Positions 50,040 through 63,811 of a DNA stretch of 64,000 nucleotides are shown one piece after another. Under the pieces are notes generated by a model that did not search any database, had not been told where the DNA came from, and saw nothing but the letters and a program-made list of their open reading frames with translations. Source of the stretch: Cunninghamella blakesleeana (taxonomy: Eukaryota > Mucoromycota > Mucoromycetes > Mucorales > Cunninghamellaceae); NCBI GenBank assembly GCA_017871115.1, contig JAFCIZ010000005.1, positions 4,705,501 through 4,769,500 of the forward strand, read 5' to 3'. Numbering within the stretch: the stretch's first letter is position 1; each line of letters opens with the position of its first letter. The position numbers were made by a program, and so were the translations under genes.

Positions 50040-51079
50040 TTTAAATATATGAAGCTGCCTTTATTTGTGGTGTTAACTTAGAAATACTATTTCAACAAGT
50101 AGATAAATTAGAAAATAGTAAAAATAATTCATGTTATGTATACTTGCAAAACCATATCATACTTGTATTGAACCAAAGGTCACTTTATTACGCTATTGGT
50201 AGTAAAAGTAAAAAAAGCAACTTGTATTTATACATCATTATACATTTAATAATAATAATAAGAGTAGAAACAGTAAAGATTAACTTAGGTTGTCATCATT
50301 ATATCTATATATAATATATCTTCTTTTAAACTTATCTTGAAGAATTCAAAATAAAAGCTATTACAGTATAGATTTACAACAAAAACACGGTCATGAAGAG
50401 TGAATAATAAGTATAATGAAAAATAAAAAAATGTTTCAGAAAAACAATAGCGATAGTATTGAATAGAAGGATTTGATGGAATAATAGAGTTACATGTATT
50501 TTCGCTAATAAAAATATATAGCTATCGTTTAGATGACTAATATTTAAAATAGTTTTTAGGATTATATACATATACACGTATATATATATTTAATTAAAAT
50601 GGAATTTCCACAACAGTATGATGAAGCTGGATTAATATAACAGTATTACTTAGCTTGGTGCTTGATAGTATTTGTTTTTACTAGTATATCATTAGCTTTA
50701 TATATTGATAGTAAAATAAAAAAACTTTTGGTTATCATTTGATTGGATAACTGAAAATGAATCAACATGAAAAGAATAAAGGAAATAAAAGAGTTCGGTA
50801 TATATATATAACTTTCTAATAAAGATTAAAGTTTTGTTTTTGAAAAACAGAGTATCAATTAATATATTTTTATATATTAATAAGTCACATTCAGATGAAA
50901 TATATTTTGATGTATTCTTTTTATTATGGACGGAATCAGTATTTCCTCTTTTGCCAATTATTTTAATCGTTATTTCTACTTTTCATTTAACTAGATCAAA
51001 CTATTTTTATGAAGTTACAAACCTTATTTTTTTTTTTAATAAAAAAAAAGTTGAAATTAAAAAGTTAATATGTGCTTAG
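50040..51079 (+). pseudogene. relict of a membrane-protein-like gene
   Basis: Three stretches look coding but do not join into an intact gene. At 50048-50320 a roughly 90-codon frame without a start reads EAAFICGVNLEILFQQVDKL and later YVYLQNHIILVLNQRSLYY. At 50599 an ATG begins MEFPQQYDEAGLI, a TAA, then QYYLAWCLIVFVFTSISLAL (a membrane-helix-like segment) and further stops. At 50834-51079 an open frame includes SDEIYFDVFFLLWTESVFPL and LPIILIVISTFHLTRSNYFY, again helix-like. I infer one or more decayed genes. Family not recognised. Confidence 0.3.
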
Positions 51080-51621
51080 TATCTTTAGAAAAGTAAAAGG
51101 TTAGTGCTAAAATAGCCTGAGTAATAAAATGAAACGAGAAGAACGAAATTAATAAAAGTGGTGACACATAGCTTTCATGTATATTTTTATTATTTTTTTT
51201 TTAAAAAAAACTTTGGCAAGTCTCGTATATTGAATACCAAAAGCGAAATCAACAGAAATTCATCCAAATTAGGTATTTCAATGTAAGCTCTTTTTCTAAA
51301 TAAAGCTAGAATTTATTATGCTTCAATCCCACTGTTTTTTAATTTAAAATCAATTTCTATGTGAATTTCATATAGTCAAACTTTGATCTAACTGGTAATA
51401 AGCATCTCACTTTTTGTATAAAAATGATTTTTTTTAAAATACATCTCTTTTCTTTATCATTCTTTTTATTTTATTTTTTATAATAAAAATATAGAATAAA
51501 TCACACTCTTTACACTTTCCACTCTTTATTTAATATATAGTTTCCTTCCATTCCTTCATTTTTACTGGTGGATCAATAATTACAAACACCGCTTGATTTT
51601 TTTTAAAAAAAAGGAAAAAAA

Positions 51622-54600
51622 ATGAAGTTTCAAACCGTTTCTTTCTTTTTACCTTTATTTTCCATTTCCACTTTATTCTTAACTGGTTCTGAAGGTGTTC
51701 TTCAACACAAAAAATTGAAACAATTAAAGCATACCTCAGATATTATTCCTGGTAGATACATTATTGAATTCAATACTGAAAACAAAGTAAAATCCTTTTC
51801 AAAATCGTTACTTGATTTATTTGATAATGATATTCAACTTGGTGAAGAATACAATGCTCCTATTTTTAATGGGCTCTCTTTTCATTTAAAAGATCCCAAT
51901 CCTTCTAGCGCCTCTGCTTCAAGTTATGATTCGAAACTTAGCTCTTTATTTGATCAAGACGATATTAAATCAGTTTATCCTGTTGTACATATCAAACGCC
52001 CTGAAGTTACTTATTCTTTTGTTAATCCTAATACAAATGGTAATAATAACGAAACATTCTCCCCTCACCATTTGACTCAAGTTGATCGCGTTCATAAAGA
52101 GTTAAAAAATACTGGTAAAGGTATTGTCATTGGTATCATTGATTCAGGTAAAGTTAAATATATATATATATATATAATATGCTATTCTATTTATTCTATT
52201 TATTTATTTGTTTGTTCTTTGTATTCATTTTTGTTTATTTATTAGGTGTTGACTATAATCATGAAGCTTTAGGTGGTGGATTTGGTAAAGGTTATAAGGT
52301 AACCAACTATATATATATATATATATATTAAAAAATAAAGCAAGTATATAAATAAGTTTAATATACTTATTGCTATTTTATTTTATTTTATTTTATTTTA
52401 TTTTATTTATTTTATATATATAGGTTGCTTATGGTGAAGATTTAGTTGGTGATGCTTATGGCTCACTCTCACCTCTCCCAGTTTATATTCCTGGTACACC
52501 TCCTCTTGATAAATGTGGGAAAGCCACTGGAGCTAATGGTACGAGCAAAAATAAACTTGAAAAGATATTTTTTGATTGATTTTAATTAATGAGTGAATGA
52601 CATTATAACATCTTTTTCATTTTTTTAAAAAATTATCTGCAGGCCATGGAACTCATGTTGCTGGTATCATTGCTGGAAAATCTACTGTAAGTTTTTTATT
52701 GTTTTCTTGTAAAAGAACAAACAAAATTAAAAGTTACACATTATTTCACATTTATAGATTGTTTTTAATTTATTCTTTTGTGATCTTTTTTTTATTTATT
52801 CTTATTAAAAATAGAATTTTACTGGTGTTGCACCAGATGCTACATTGGGTGTAAGTTTAATCAACAAGAAAAAAGTCAACTATTAACAATAATTAAAAAA
52901 AGATAATCACTAGTAACTAAATATATTTTATTTTTATTTTTATTTTTTTTATTTTATATAGATGTGGCGTGTCTTTGGGTGTACAGGTAAATTATAATTA
53001 GCATCATTATCATCGTTATTTATATATATGAAATTCATTTTTTATTTATTTATTATAAACGTATACTTATTGTTTATTTATTTATTTATTCTAGGTGGTT
53101 CTGCTTCTGATGTAATTATCAAAGCTATGCTTAAAGCTTTTGAAGCCGGTTGTGATGTTATTTCCCTCAGTCTTGGAAGCAGCAATGCTTGGTGTATGTT
53201 TAATATTTTAATATAATAGAAAATTAAAATAGAATATAAATAACTTATTATTTTATTAACTTTTTTTTAATTAAATCTATTTATTATATTATATAGCCGA
53301 ATCTGTTTATTCTGATATTGTAGCTCGTATTTCTAACCAAGGTGTACCTGGTAAGAATGAATATTGATCGTTATATATATATATATGTATATTCGTCTTA
53401 TATTAAATACTAATTTATCGTTATTATTATTGTTTACAGTTATTATTGCAGCTGGTAACGAAGGTAATTTTTTTCTTCTTTTTTTTTAAAAAAAATCATA
53501 TTATTAATTTATTAAGTGTTCTAATTTAATACATATTTATATATATAAATATTTTAATTTTAAAAAAATAGGTTCAACGGGTGCAATGAGCGTTGGAAGC
53601 CCTTCAGTTAGCTATGGAGCCTTGAGTATTGCTTCATTTGATAATGAAAAAAGATTGGCTGCTGTATTCAAAGCTACTGGATCCATAAATTCTGATTTTG
53701 GTAGGTTAATTTTATAAATAGACATGTTATTTTTGAATTTTATTTTAATGCTTATTTATATTTCCTTTTATACCTTTTTTTTTTTTTTTTTACAGAATAT
53801 TTATCTACTACGGATGATATTCCAAAAGAAGGTGCGCTTGTTATTGGTGATAAAAATATAGGTAGTGGTCAAGATGCTTGTTCTGCTTCAACTGTTGCTA
53901 GCGATGTTAAAGGAAACTTCGCTATTGTTCAACGCGGAGCATGTACTTTTGAAGAAAAAGCTACTGTTCTTTCTGACGCTGGTGCCATCGGAGCTATTGT
54001 TTACAATAATGCTGGTGATGACGTCTTTGGTATGTCTGCTCCTAATTCTAAAATTCCTCTCATTGGTATTGGACAAAGTAATGGTAAAGCTTTAGTAGAT
54101 GCTATTAAGAAAGGCAAAGTATCTGTCATATTTGATGGTAAATCTATTGTTCAAGCTATTCCTACTGCTAAAACTGTCTCTTACTTTTCAAGTGTTGGTG
54201 CTTCTTATGAATTAGATCTTCGCCCTAATGTTGGTGGTATTGGTGGTTCTGTTTATTCTACTTTACCTAGCTATCTTGGAAGGTAATAGAAAAAACCTTA
54301 TTGATAGATATATATATTTTTTTTAAAAAAAACAATGATAAAAAAAAAAATAACCATTTATGTGGTATTCATTTTTTCTTTCCTTTTTTCTTTCTATTCC
54401 ATAGTTATGGATTTATGTCAGGTACTTCTATGGCTACACCTTATGTATCTGGATCCGTTGCTCTTTATTTGAAATCATTAGAAAAAGGAAAGAAACCCAA
54501 TACCCAATTTATTTATGAACAATTCCAACATTATTCTTATAAAGCTCCCTCTGTCAATGGTCAAAAGAATATTGATTCACCTCTTCGCCAAGGTGCCGGT

Positions 54601-55488
54601 CTTGTACAAGTATATGATATTATTACTCAAAAAGTTCATGTTTCTCCTAGTCAAATCAGTTTTAATGACACAGCCTCTTCTACTCAATATAAAACGCATA
54701 CGCTTAAAATCACTAACCATGGAGCTGAAACTGTTTCTTATCAAATCCTTAACAATGTTACGCTCAGTGTTAAACCTTATAATCTTAAAAAATCTGGCTA
54801 CACTTACACTGAACCTATTGGTTATTCAAATGATGCTGCTAAATTACGTATTTCTAAGAAAACCATCAAAGTGGCACCTGGTAAAACCATCAACGTTAAA
54901 GTAACAGTGATTCCACCCAAGACTGATCCTAAAGAACATATTATGTATGGCGGCTATGTTCAATTTAAATCCTCCAATAAGAAAGTAGCTTTAGATCTAA
55001 CTGTCCCTTATTTTGGGGTAGTGGGTCGTCAAAAAGATTTACCTATTTTCGATAACTTTAGTGGTTTCCCCTTCCTTAGTGATAAAGAAGATGGATCTAC
55101 CAAGTATGAAAAGAATGATACACTTGTTTTACGTCGATTAACTGGATCTGCCTATTTCTTTACTCGATTTGTTTCACCTACTGCTCATTTTGTAAGAGAA
55201 TTGGTCGACGTAAAAACTGGTAAGGTGATTGGTGAACCTTTACCATCAGGTACTTATCTTGCTCGTCATACTTTGACACCTGGTAATCAATATATCGCTG
55301 AAAAATGGACCGGTACTTATCGTCCAACTTCCATTCCTTTATTAAATCTTCTTCCTACTGGTATCCCTGTTGGTTCTGGTACTTATAAAATTAGATTCAA
55401 GGCTCTTAGAATCTTTGGAGATCCTAAAAAATCCGGAGATTATGATGTTTGGGAATCTCCTAATATTCAGGTGAAAGGTTTACTCTAA
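51622..55488 (+). CDS. secreted subtilisin-like serine protease A (S8, PA domain)
   Basis: Extracellular subtilase. Twelve exons, 51622-52147, 52246-52298, 52424-52538, 52643-52686, 52815-52850, 52962-52986, 53095-53193, 53297-53350, 53440-53463, 53572-53700, 53796-54282 and 54405-55488, give 891 residues. Signal peptide MKFQTVSFFLPLFSISTLFL, then an I9-type propeptide (IIPGRYIIEFNTE). Catalytic Asp in VIGIIDSGVDY, His in GHGTHVAGIIAG, oxyanion Asn in IIAAGNEG, Ser in SGTSMATPYVSG. A PA (protease-associated) insert (NFAIVQRGACTFEEKA) precedes the Ser segment, and a Fn3-like C-terminal region follows (HIMYGGYVQFKSS). All catalytic residues are intact. First of three tandem copies; two exons are only 24-25 bases. 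Confidence 0.93.
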
Positions 55489-56316
55489 TGATATTTATAT
55501 AATTTAATGTATTATTATTATTTGATCAAGCTATTTATTTGCCATCTTTTTTTGCTTATTTATTTTTAATTGTATTTTTTAAAAAACAAATAAAAACACA
55601 TTTTTGGTTTCTTTTAATAATAAAAAGACCAATATCAATAATAAAAAAAATTAAATAATGTAACCCATTTTACTCTAAATGAGCAAGAGCATATTATTAT
55701 AAAATTTTTTTTATTAAATGCGTCTGAGATTCTAAATTAAGGTTTGAAGGCGTTATCATTTGAAATTGATCTTCGGATCATGCTATTAAAATTAATCAAA
55801 AAGGTATATAAAATAAATTACAAAAAGTAAAAAAAGAAAACAAAATACGACAAAGATATAATCTTTTATCAAAAATACTTGGATTCATAATCATAATCAT
55901 CTTTATTTTATATTTATTTTTTTATATAATAAAGATTAGGTAGAGCAAAATGGATAAAGGAGAGAGTAATTATTGAATTATACAAAATTACTTTTATGGT
56001 AAATGATATACATAATTTAAAGTAGTCTAATACAAAAAGAATTAAACCTGTATCACTTTAACCCTACTTTATTTTTTTTTTAAAGTATACACATGTTTTA
56101 AAGGAGTTTATAATAAAATAGCAACTGCTTTGAAATATTCTTTATAAAAAATATAAATCATTTTTTCATTTTATTTTATTTTGTATACCTTTTCTTTTCT
56201 TGATTCATTTCTTTTTTTTTAATAATAAAGAAAAAATTTCACTTCCTTTCCTTTATTTTTTTTAACTTTATTCTTTCCTTTATTTTTAAAACGCCGCTGT
56301 GGGGAAAATCTGAAAA
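55489..56316. other. spacer between proteases A and B
   Basis: Contains the 3' end of A and the promoter of B; TTTTATTT-rich leader at 56160-56290, then a short G/C-rich stretch (56291-56309) just before the B start. No gene seen. Confidence 0.5.
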
Positions 56317-56983
56317 ATGAAATTTCTTTCTTTTTCAATTTTACCACTCTTTTCCATTGCCACTTTTTTTTTAACTGGATCAGAAGCTCTTCTTCAGCAT
56401 GAAAAGTATAAAGTGCATAATAATAATGATATTGTTCCTGGACGTTATATTATAGAATATAAACAGATGGATAAAGATCACTCATTAGTACCATCGTTAA
56501 AATCAGTTTTCAATTTAGACATTGTTAATTTACACCCTATTACTCACAACTTATTTAATGGTTTTATCTTTGATTTGAACGATCCTAATCCTTCTACATC
56601 TTCTGATAAACCTTCTGAATATGAAAAGAAATTACAATCATTTTTAGATAATAAAAATATCAAAGCAGTTTATCCAGTTGAAACATTTGAACTTGCTGAT
56701 ACAGCTCCTGTTGACAATGATTTTAAAACGAAAGCACTTGATAGTAATGATCAATCAGTTGCCGGACTTATTTTACCACATCGTTTAACTCAAGTAGATC
56801 GTGTTCATAAAGAATTAAATAATACTGGTAAAGGTATTATTGTTGGTGTTATTGACACAGGTATCGATTATTTGCATCCTGCTTTGGGTGGAGGATTTGG
56901 TCCTGGTTTTAAAGTAAATAAAATAGTTGGATATATAGTTTGATGTATACATGTACATGCATATATATACACGCACACACACG

Positions 56984-57015
<32 letters not shown>

Positions 57016-59589
57016 GTAATTAAGCAAATGTTTATTTTTTATTTTTTCTTCTTCTTTTTATTATTATTAGGTTGCTTATGGTGGCGATTTAGTTGGTAAT
57101 AAGATTGATAGAAGTAAACCTACTCCTTCTCCTTCTGCTGAATTACCTCCTCCTTTAGATAACTGTAGTCCAGATTCTCATGCAACAGGTACGAACAATG
57201 ACGAATAAAATAAAATAAAAATACTTGAAAATAAACTTTTTGATGAATACTAACCAAGTGAATAAATGATATATACTTATGACAACTTTTTGTTTTTAAA
57301 ACAATGTTTTCAGGTCATGGAACTCATGTTTCTGGTATTATTGCCGGAAAATCTGATGTAAGTTATATATATTTTATTTTAAACGTAAATTGATCATGCT
57401 CTCATTTTATTCGAAAGAAATAATTGACCTTTACAATATATTCTTTTTATATATAGAATTTTACTGGCGTTGCCCCTGAAGCTACTCTTGCAGTTTGGAG
57501 AATATACGATTGTGACAAAAAATCTGGTACTGACACAATTTTAAGCGCTTTAATGCGTGCTTATGATACCAAATGTGACGTTGTCAGTTTAAGTTTAGGA
57601 TCATCCAACAAAGCTGCTATCCAACCTATTGCTGGTATTCTCTCTAAGTTAGTTAATGAAGGAATCCATGGTATGTATAAATATATAATATCAAGGGTGT
57701 AAAACCTTTTTTTTTTTTTAAATGCAATTTTTTTTCTAATTATATACATGTCATTTGTGTATTTTATTATAGTTGTTGGCTCTGGTGGTAATTCAGGTAC
57801 CGACGGTGCTTTTACAATAGAATACCCAGGTAGTTTTCCAGGAATTGGGTCAATTGGATCATTTGATAATGAATATCAATATATTTATGACTTCCAAACG
57901 AGTGGATCTTTGGATGCAAATATTTATTATGCTACAGAAAACCAAATACCTCAAGACTTACCTAAAGGAGAATTGATTATTGGTGATTCTAATGTTGTTG
58001 GCTGTACTGTTGATGGTATTCCTGATGATATTAAAGGAAAATATGGTTTATTGAAGCGTGGAAATTGTACAATTTTAAAAAAAATCGAAAATCTTGCTTC
58101 AAAAGGTGCTATTGGTGTTGTTCTCTATGATAATGTCAGTAATGATCCTGAAGGTGCACGTAATGGAACTATTCCTTCTATGGGCATCGGGCTTGACGAT
58201 GGTTTAAAATTAACGGAAGCTATTAAAAAGGGTCCTCTCTCTATCTCATTCACTGGTAAACATGTTGCTGCTCCTGGTTCTTCTGGTAATCTTGTTTCTG
58301 CTTTCTCTAGTATTGGTTCCAATATTGATTTAGAACTTCGCCCTAATCTCGCTGGTGTTGGTGGTAACATTTATTCAACAATGCCTTCTTATCGTGGAAA
58401 TGTAAAGAAAAAATAATAATGGTATCCCTATATATTTAAAAAAAGATGAAAAGTAATAATAATAGCACTTACTCATTGTTCCTTTTTATGATTATTATAA
58501 TTATTTAAATATTTATTGTAGTGGGGAGTCATGAGTGGAACATCTATGTCTACACCTTATATTGCTGGATCTATTGCCCTTTATTTGAAATCGTTAGAAA
58601 GCGATAAACGAACTGGACCTAAATTCACATTGGAACATCTTCAACACTATGCTTATAAAGCTCCTACTAAAAAGGGTGGAAAGGATCTTGACCATCCACT
58701 TCGTCAAGGTGCAGGTTTAGTCCAACTTTATGATACCATCACACAAAAAGTCCATATTACACCTGGTCAACTTGAATTTAACGATACCTCCATTGCTTCT
58801 TCAGTTTATAAAACACAAACACTTACTATCACCAATAATGGAAAACAAGCCGTTACTTATCAAGTTAGTAATAATGTATCACTTAGTATTCAACCTTATG
58901 ATTTGGAAAAATCCGGCTATGCTTTTACACAACCTATTCAATTTAGTAAAACCCCTGATTCTGCTGAATTAACTTTTTCACAAACAACTATTGAACTTGC
59001 TCCTGGTAAATCTGCTAATATTACTGTCACGGTTGTTCCTCCTACTACCGATCCTAGAGAACACATTATGTATGGTGGTTATGTTCAATTCAAATCAAGC
59101 AATACAGACACTGCTTTAGATTTAACTGTACCTTACTTTGGTGTAGTAGGTAATCAAAAGGATATTCCTATTTTTGATAAGGATTACCCTTATGTTAGCG
59201 ATAAGGTTGATGGAGAGACAAGATACAACGAAAGCCAAACTTACCAATTCGGAAATGGATTTGGTAAAAAGGACGTTTATTTTATCTCAAGAACTATTTA
59301 TCCCTCAGGTTATTTGAAATACGAATTGCTTAATGGTGCCACTGAAGAAGTGATTGGTATTCCTTTGAAGCCTAAAAAATTTGTGCCTCGTAATAGTTTG
59401 AATAATGGTGATATTTTCAGCCCTTATCAATGGGTTGGTACTTATCAACCTAATGGTGGTACTGATTTTATTCCTACACCTGATGGTATTTATAAGGTTC
59501 GTATATCTGCATTAAAAGTATTTGGTAATCCTGAACTTGCAACCGATTATGTTACCTGGACTTCAAATAATATTGAAATTAAAAACTAA
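56317..59589 (+). CDS. secreted subtilisin-like serine protease B (S8, PA domain)
   Basis: Second copy of the array. Six exons, 56317-56913, 57071-57188, 57314-57357, 57457-57670, 57773-58401 and 58522-59589, give 889 residues. Signal peptide MKFLSFSILPLFSIATFFLT, propeptide with DIVPGRYIIEYKQ. Catalytic Asp in VGVIDTGIDYLHP, His in GHGTHVSGIIAG, oxyanion Asn in VVGSGGNSG, Ser in MSGTSMSTPYIAG; all present. A PA insert (GKYGLLKRGNCTILKK) and a Fn3-like tail follow the same plan as A and C. It is the most diverged of the three: GSGGNSG replaces AAGN-G, and STPYIAG replaces ATPYVSG. Substrate preference may differ, but this cannot be read from sequence. Confidence 0.93.
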
Positions 59590-60414
59590 TATGTATGAAA
59601 ATAATAATAATAATAATTGAAACACTCATTATTTTATTTAAACGTATTAACACCATTAGACTACAATTACTATCATTTTATATTTTTAATTTAATACTCT
59701 TATGTATGATTATTTTTATTTTTATTTTTATTTTTATTTTTATTTTTATTTTTACTTTTTTAAAAATAAATTAACCGTATAATCTAATTCATTTGTTATT
59801 TTTATAAATACATATTTAAAGTTTACTGATTATTTTTGAAAACCTCGAGATTGATTTTAAGTTAATGGATTATTTTATTTATTATATTTAAAGAAACAAA
59901 TTAAAATATTATGTATTTATATATATATATATATATATATAAATTGGCAGGCCGAATTGATTTGTGCAGTAAAGGTTAAGAATAAAAATGAGCATTGACG
60001 TTAAAATATAGTGTACAAACTAATGTATTACATTAAAATAAATATAAAAAGCATGTAAAAAGATGATTATTATACTTTTTAGATTATTTCCGCTAATCAA
60101 ATTAGATAATTATTAAACATCAGTTATGATCTCCGGGTAAAAAATCAAATATATCTCGTTTCTTTAAATAAAATAGAGTTAAGTATATATTTAAAGCAAA
60201 ATGATGAAAAAAAAAAAAAGTATATATTTCGCTTTCTTCCTTTTTCTTTTTACTTTCTCTTTCTTTTTTTTCTCTCTCTTTTTTCTTTTTTTTTTTTTTT
60301 TTTTTTTATAAAAAATAATCTTTTGAACCCTTTCCTTTCCTTTCCTTTTTTGTCATTCCTTTTATTTAATTCCGCCTTTTTTTTTTTTTTTTTTTTTTAA
60401 CTTAAGTTGAAAAA
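59590..60414. other. spacer between proteases B and C with hexamer repeat
   Basis: Includes about seven copies of TTTTTA (59711-59754), a TA run near 59920-59940, and a long pyrimidine-rich leader (60230-60400) before C. No gene seen. Confidence 0.6.
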
Positions 60415-61040
60415 ATGAAGTCCTCTTCTTTTTTTCTTTTACCATTGTTTTCTATTGCAAGTTTTTTTTTAACCGGATCAGAAGCTCTTATTCAACATAA
60501 AAAATTCAAAGCAACTGGTGATAATAATGTTGTTCCTGGAAGATATATAGTGGAATTCAATACACAAGATAATGTACAATCTTTTTCTGATTCTTTAAAG
60601 TCAACGTTTGAAGACGATCTTGATGTTGTAGAAAAATATAATCACCATTTATTTGATGGACTTGTTTTTAACATAAACGATCCCGATCCTTCCTTAGTTA
60701 CAGCTTCAAGTTATGATAAAAAATTGGAAAAAATATTTGATCATGATACGGTTCATGCCGTTTATCCTGTTCGATCTATTCCAAGACCTAAAGTATTCGT
60801 AACAAAAGGAAAGACACAAAGTAACGCAGAAGCTGTTTCTCCTCACCATTTAACTCAAGTCAATCGTGTTCATAATGAATTAAAAAATAAGGGTAAAGGG
60901 ATTATTGTTGGTATTATTGATTCTGGTATTGATTATTATCATGAAGCCTTTGGAGGTGGATTTGGAAAAGGCTACAAGGTATGTGCTAAAAATAAATATA
61001 AATAAAGTTATATAAAATTAGATGATTTTTTATATTATCA

Positions 61041-61077
<37 letters not shown>

Positions 61078-62058
61078 TATTTATTTATTTAAATATTAAT
61101 AAATTATAATCTTATTTATTATTGTGATAGGTGGCTGTCGGTGAAGATTTAGTTGGTAATGATTTTGACGGTAGTTCCCCTCCAAAAGTAAAAAAAGGTA
61201 CTCCTCCTCTTGATAATTGTGGTGCTGATTCCGGAGCCAATGGTACGAATAAATAACAATAAAAAAAAACTTGTGATTTTTTTTTGGCTGAATATTGATT
61301 GAGAAAGTGGTTTATTTACGACGAATTTTTTTTAAAAAAAACTTGTATATATTATTGATGATAGGTCACGGAACACATGTAGCTGGTATCATTGCTGGGA
61401 AATCTGCTGTAAGTTATCATCGTAATCACTTTACTTTTTAAAATATATATGTAATAATAACAGTAAATTGCCAAAATGTGAATGTTAATTATTTATTTTT
61501 ATTTTTACTATTATTATTTTTTAATTTTACTAATAGAACTTTACTGGTGTTGCTCCTGAGGCCAAGCTTCATGTATGGAGAGTATTTGGTTGTGATGGAT
61601 CCACTACAAATGACGTGATTGTTAAAGCAATGCTTGCAGCATATGATTCAGGTGTCAATGTATTATCAATGTCACTTGGAAACAATAACGGATGGAGTGA
61701 AACTTTTGAATCTATTGTAGCTAGTCGAATTGTTAAAAAAGGTGTACCTGGTAAGTATTATTTTATTTACCTATTTTTAATGAAAAGAAAAAATGAACAA
61801 AATCTAATAATCTTTCTCCGTTTTTTTTTTTTTTCGTGTTCTATAGTCATAGTAGCAGCTGGAAATAGTGGAGAATCAGGCGCTTTTACTGTTGGAGCAC
61901 CATCTACTGGAAAAGATGTATTAAGCGTAGCTTCTTTTGATAACGAAAACGAATTAACTGACAAATTTTATGCAAGCGGAGCTTTAAAAACTTCTATTGG
62001 TAAGACTTTTATAATATTCATAGGTTTTTTTTTTTGTTACTAATAATTTCTTTTTATA

Positions 62059-62090
<32 letters not shown>

Positions 62091-63811
62091 TAGCTTTCAC
62101 TTATTCAACCAAAAAAATACCTCAAATTGGACAACTTGTAAATGGTGATAAGTATCCTGAAGATAATTCTAAAAAGGATTGTTCTATTCCAAGTGGTAGC
62201 ATGAAGGGAAAATTTGCATTGGTAAAGTACGGACCTTGTTCTATGGAGAAAAAGGCAGATGATATAGCAAAAGCTGGTGGTGTTGGAATAATTATTTATA
62301 ATGATTATGGAGAAGATGAAGTGTTTGATGGTGTAGATCTTAAATCCAAGATTCCTGTGATTGGTATTAGTCTAAAGAACGGTAAAACTTTGGTGAATGC
62401 TATTAAAAAAGGAAAGCAAACCGTAACTTTTAATGGAAAATTGTCTCCTAACCGTATTTCTACTGCTAAAACTGTCTCTTACTTTTCAAGTGTTGGTGCT
62501 TCTTATGAATTAGACCTTCGTCCTAATCTTGCTGGCATTGGTGGAAATGTTTATTCTACTTTACCCAGATACCTCGGAAAGGTAAGAACAATATATATAT
62601 ATAATTGCATAATGTTTTTTTTTTTTTTTTTTTTTTTGAAAAATAAAAAAAATATTAATTATTCATTATTCCTTTTTTTATATATATTTCTAATTTTTCT
62701 TTTTTTAAAAAAAAATAAAAACTGATTTTTATAGTATGGTTTTATGTCAGGTACTTCTATGGCTACACCTTATGTATCTGGATCCATTGCTCTTTATTTA
62801 AAATCATTAGAAAAGGAAAAAAAGCCAACCCCTCAATTTATTTATGAACAATTCCAAAACTTTGCATACAAAGCTCCTGTTACTGCTGGTAAAAAAGGAC
62901 TTGACAACCCACTTCGTCAAGGTGCAGGTTTGGTACAAGTTTATGACACCATTCAGCAAAAAGTGCACATTACTCCTGGCCAAATTAGTTTCAATGATAC
63001 TTCTTCAGCCACCAAATATAAAACTCATACACTTAAAATCACCAATCGTGGAAAACAAACAGCTTCTTATCAAATTATCAACAACGTCACACTCAGTGTT
63101 AAACCTTATGATCTTAAAGAAAGTGGATATAATTTCAGACAACCTATTACTTATACTACCGATGCTGCTACATTACGTATTTCTAAAAAGACTATCAAAG
63201 TGGCACCTGGTAAAACTATTAGTGTTAAAGTAACAGTAATCCCTCCCAAGACTAATCCTAAAGAACATGTTATGTATGGTGGCTATGTTCAATTTAAATC
63301 TTCCAATAAAAAATCATCCTTAGATTTAACCGTTCCTTATTTTGGTGTAGTTGGCAAACAAAAAGATTTACCCATCTTTGATAGATCATCCGATTTCCCC
63401 CTTCTTAGTAGTAAAGATGATGGCTCTGTAGTTTATAAAAAAGGCGAAACATTAGTATTAAGCCGTAAAAATAGAAATGCAGCAGCTTATTTCTTTACTC
63501 GTCTTCTTTATGGTACAGCCTTGATCAAGACAGAAGTAATTAATGTAAAAACTGGAAAAGTTATTGGTGAAGCTTTTGAACCTATTACCTACCTTGCTCG
63601 TAATACATTCGATTTGGATAATTATGTTAATTCTTTTAAATGGACTGGTCAATATTACCCTCTTTCAAAATTATCTTTATTACGTACAGCAGTTCCCGTT
63701 CCTTATGGTACTTATCAAATTCGTTTTAGTGCTCTTAAAGTATTTGGTGACCGTAAAAATTCAAAAGATTTTGATACTTGGGTCTCACCTAAAATTAAAG
63801 TACAAGCTTAG
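60415..63811 (+). CDS. secreted subtilisin-like serine protease C (S8, PA domain)
   Basis: Third copy. Seven exons, 60415-60978, 61131-61242, 61365-61408, 61537-61750, 61847-61999, 62094-62581 and 62735-63811, give 883 residues. Signal peptide MKSSSFFLLPLFSIASFFLT, propeptide with VVPGRYIVEFNTQ. Catalytic Asp in VGIIDSGIDYYHE, His in GHGTHVAGIIAG, oxyanion Asn in IVAAGNSG, Ser in MSGTSMATPYVSG. PA insert KFALVKYGPCSMEKK and a Fn3-like C-terminus close to that of A. A and C share long identical DNA runs in the Ser region despite lying on either side of B. Intact and probably functional. Confidence 0.93.

Larger units (their letters stand above)
46361..51621. other. 5.3-kb region without an intact gene
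   Basis: No intact gene or RNA gene is visible. It contains microsatellites (46484-46562), a degenerate direct-repeat tract (48310-48790), and eroded open stretches. One, at about 47738-47811, ends LNSFDETGDNLMLRRIWKS; others are listed as a relict at 50040-51079. The last few hundred bases carry the promoter of the first protease gene (TATAAAA at about 51417). Confidence 0.6.

Noticed and set aside
46361..51621. Centromere
   Set aside because: A gene-free AT-rich stretch alone is not evidence; base composition is like other spacers here and no characteristic motif or flanking element is visible.
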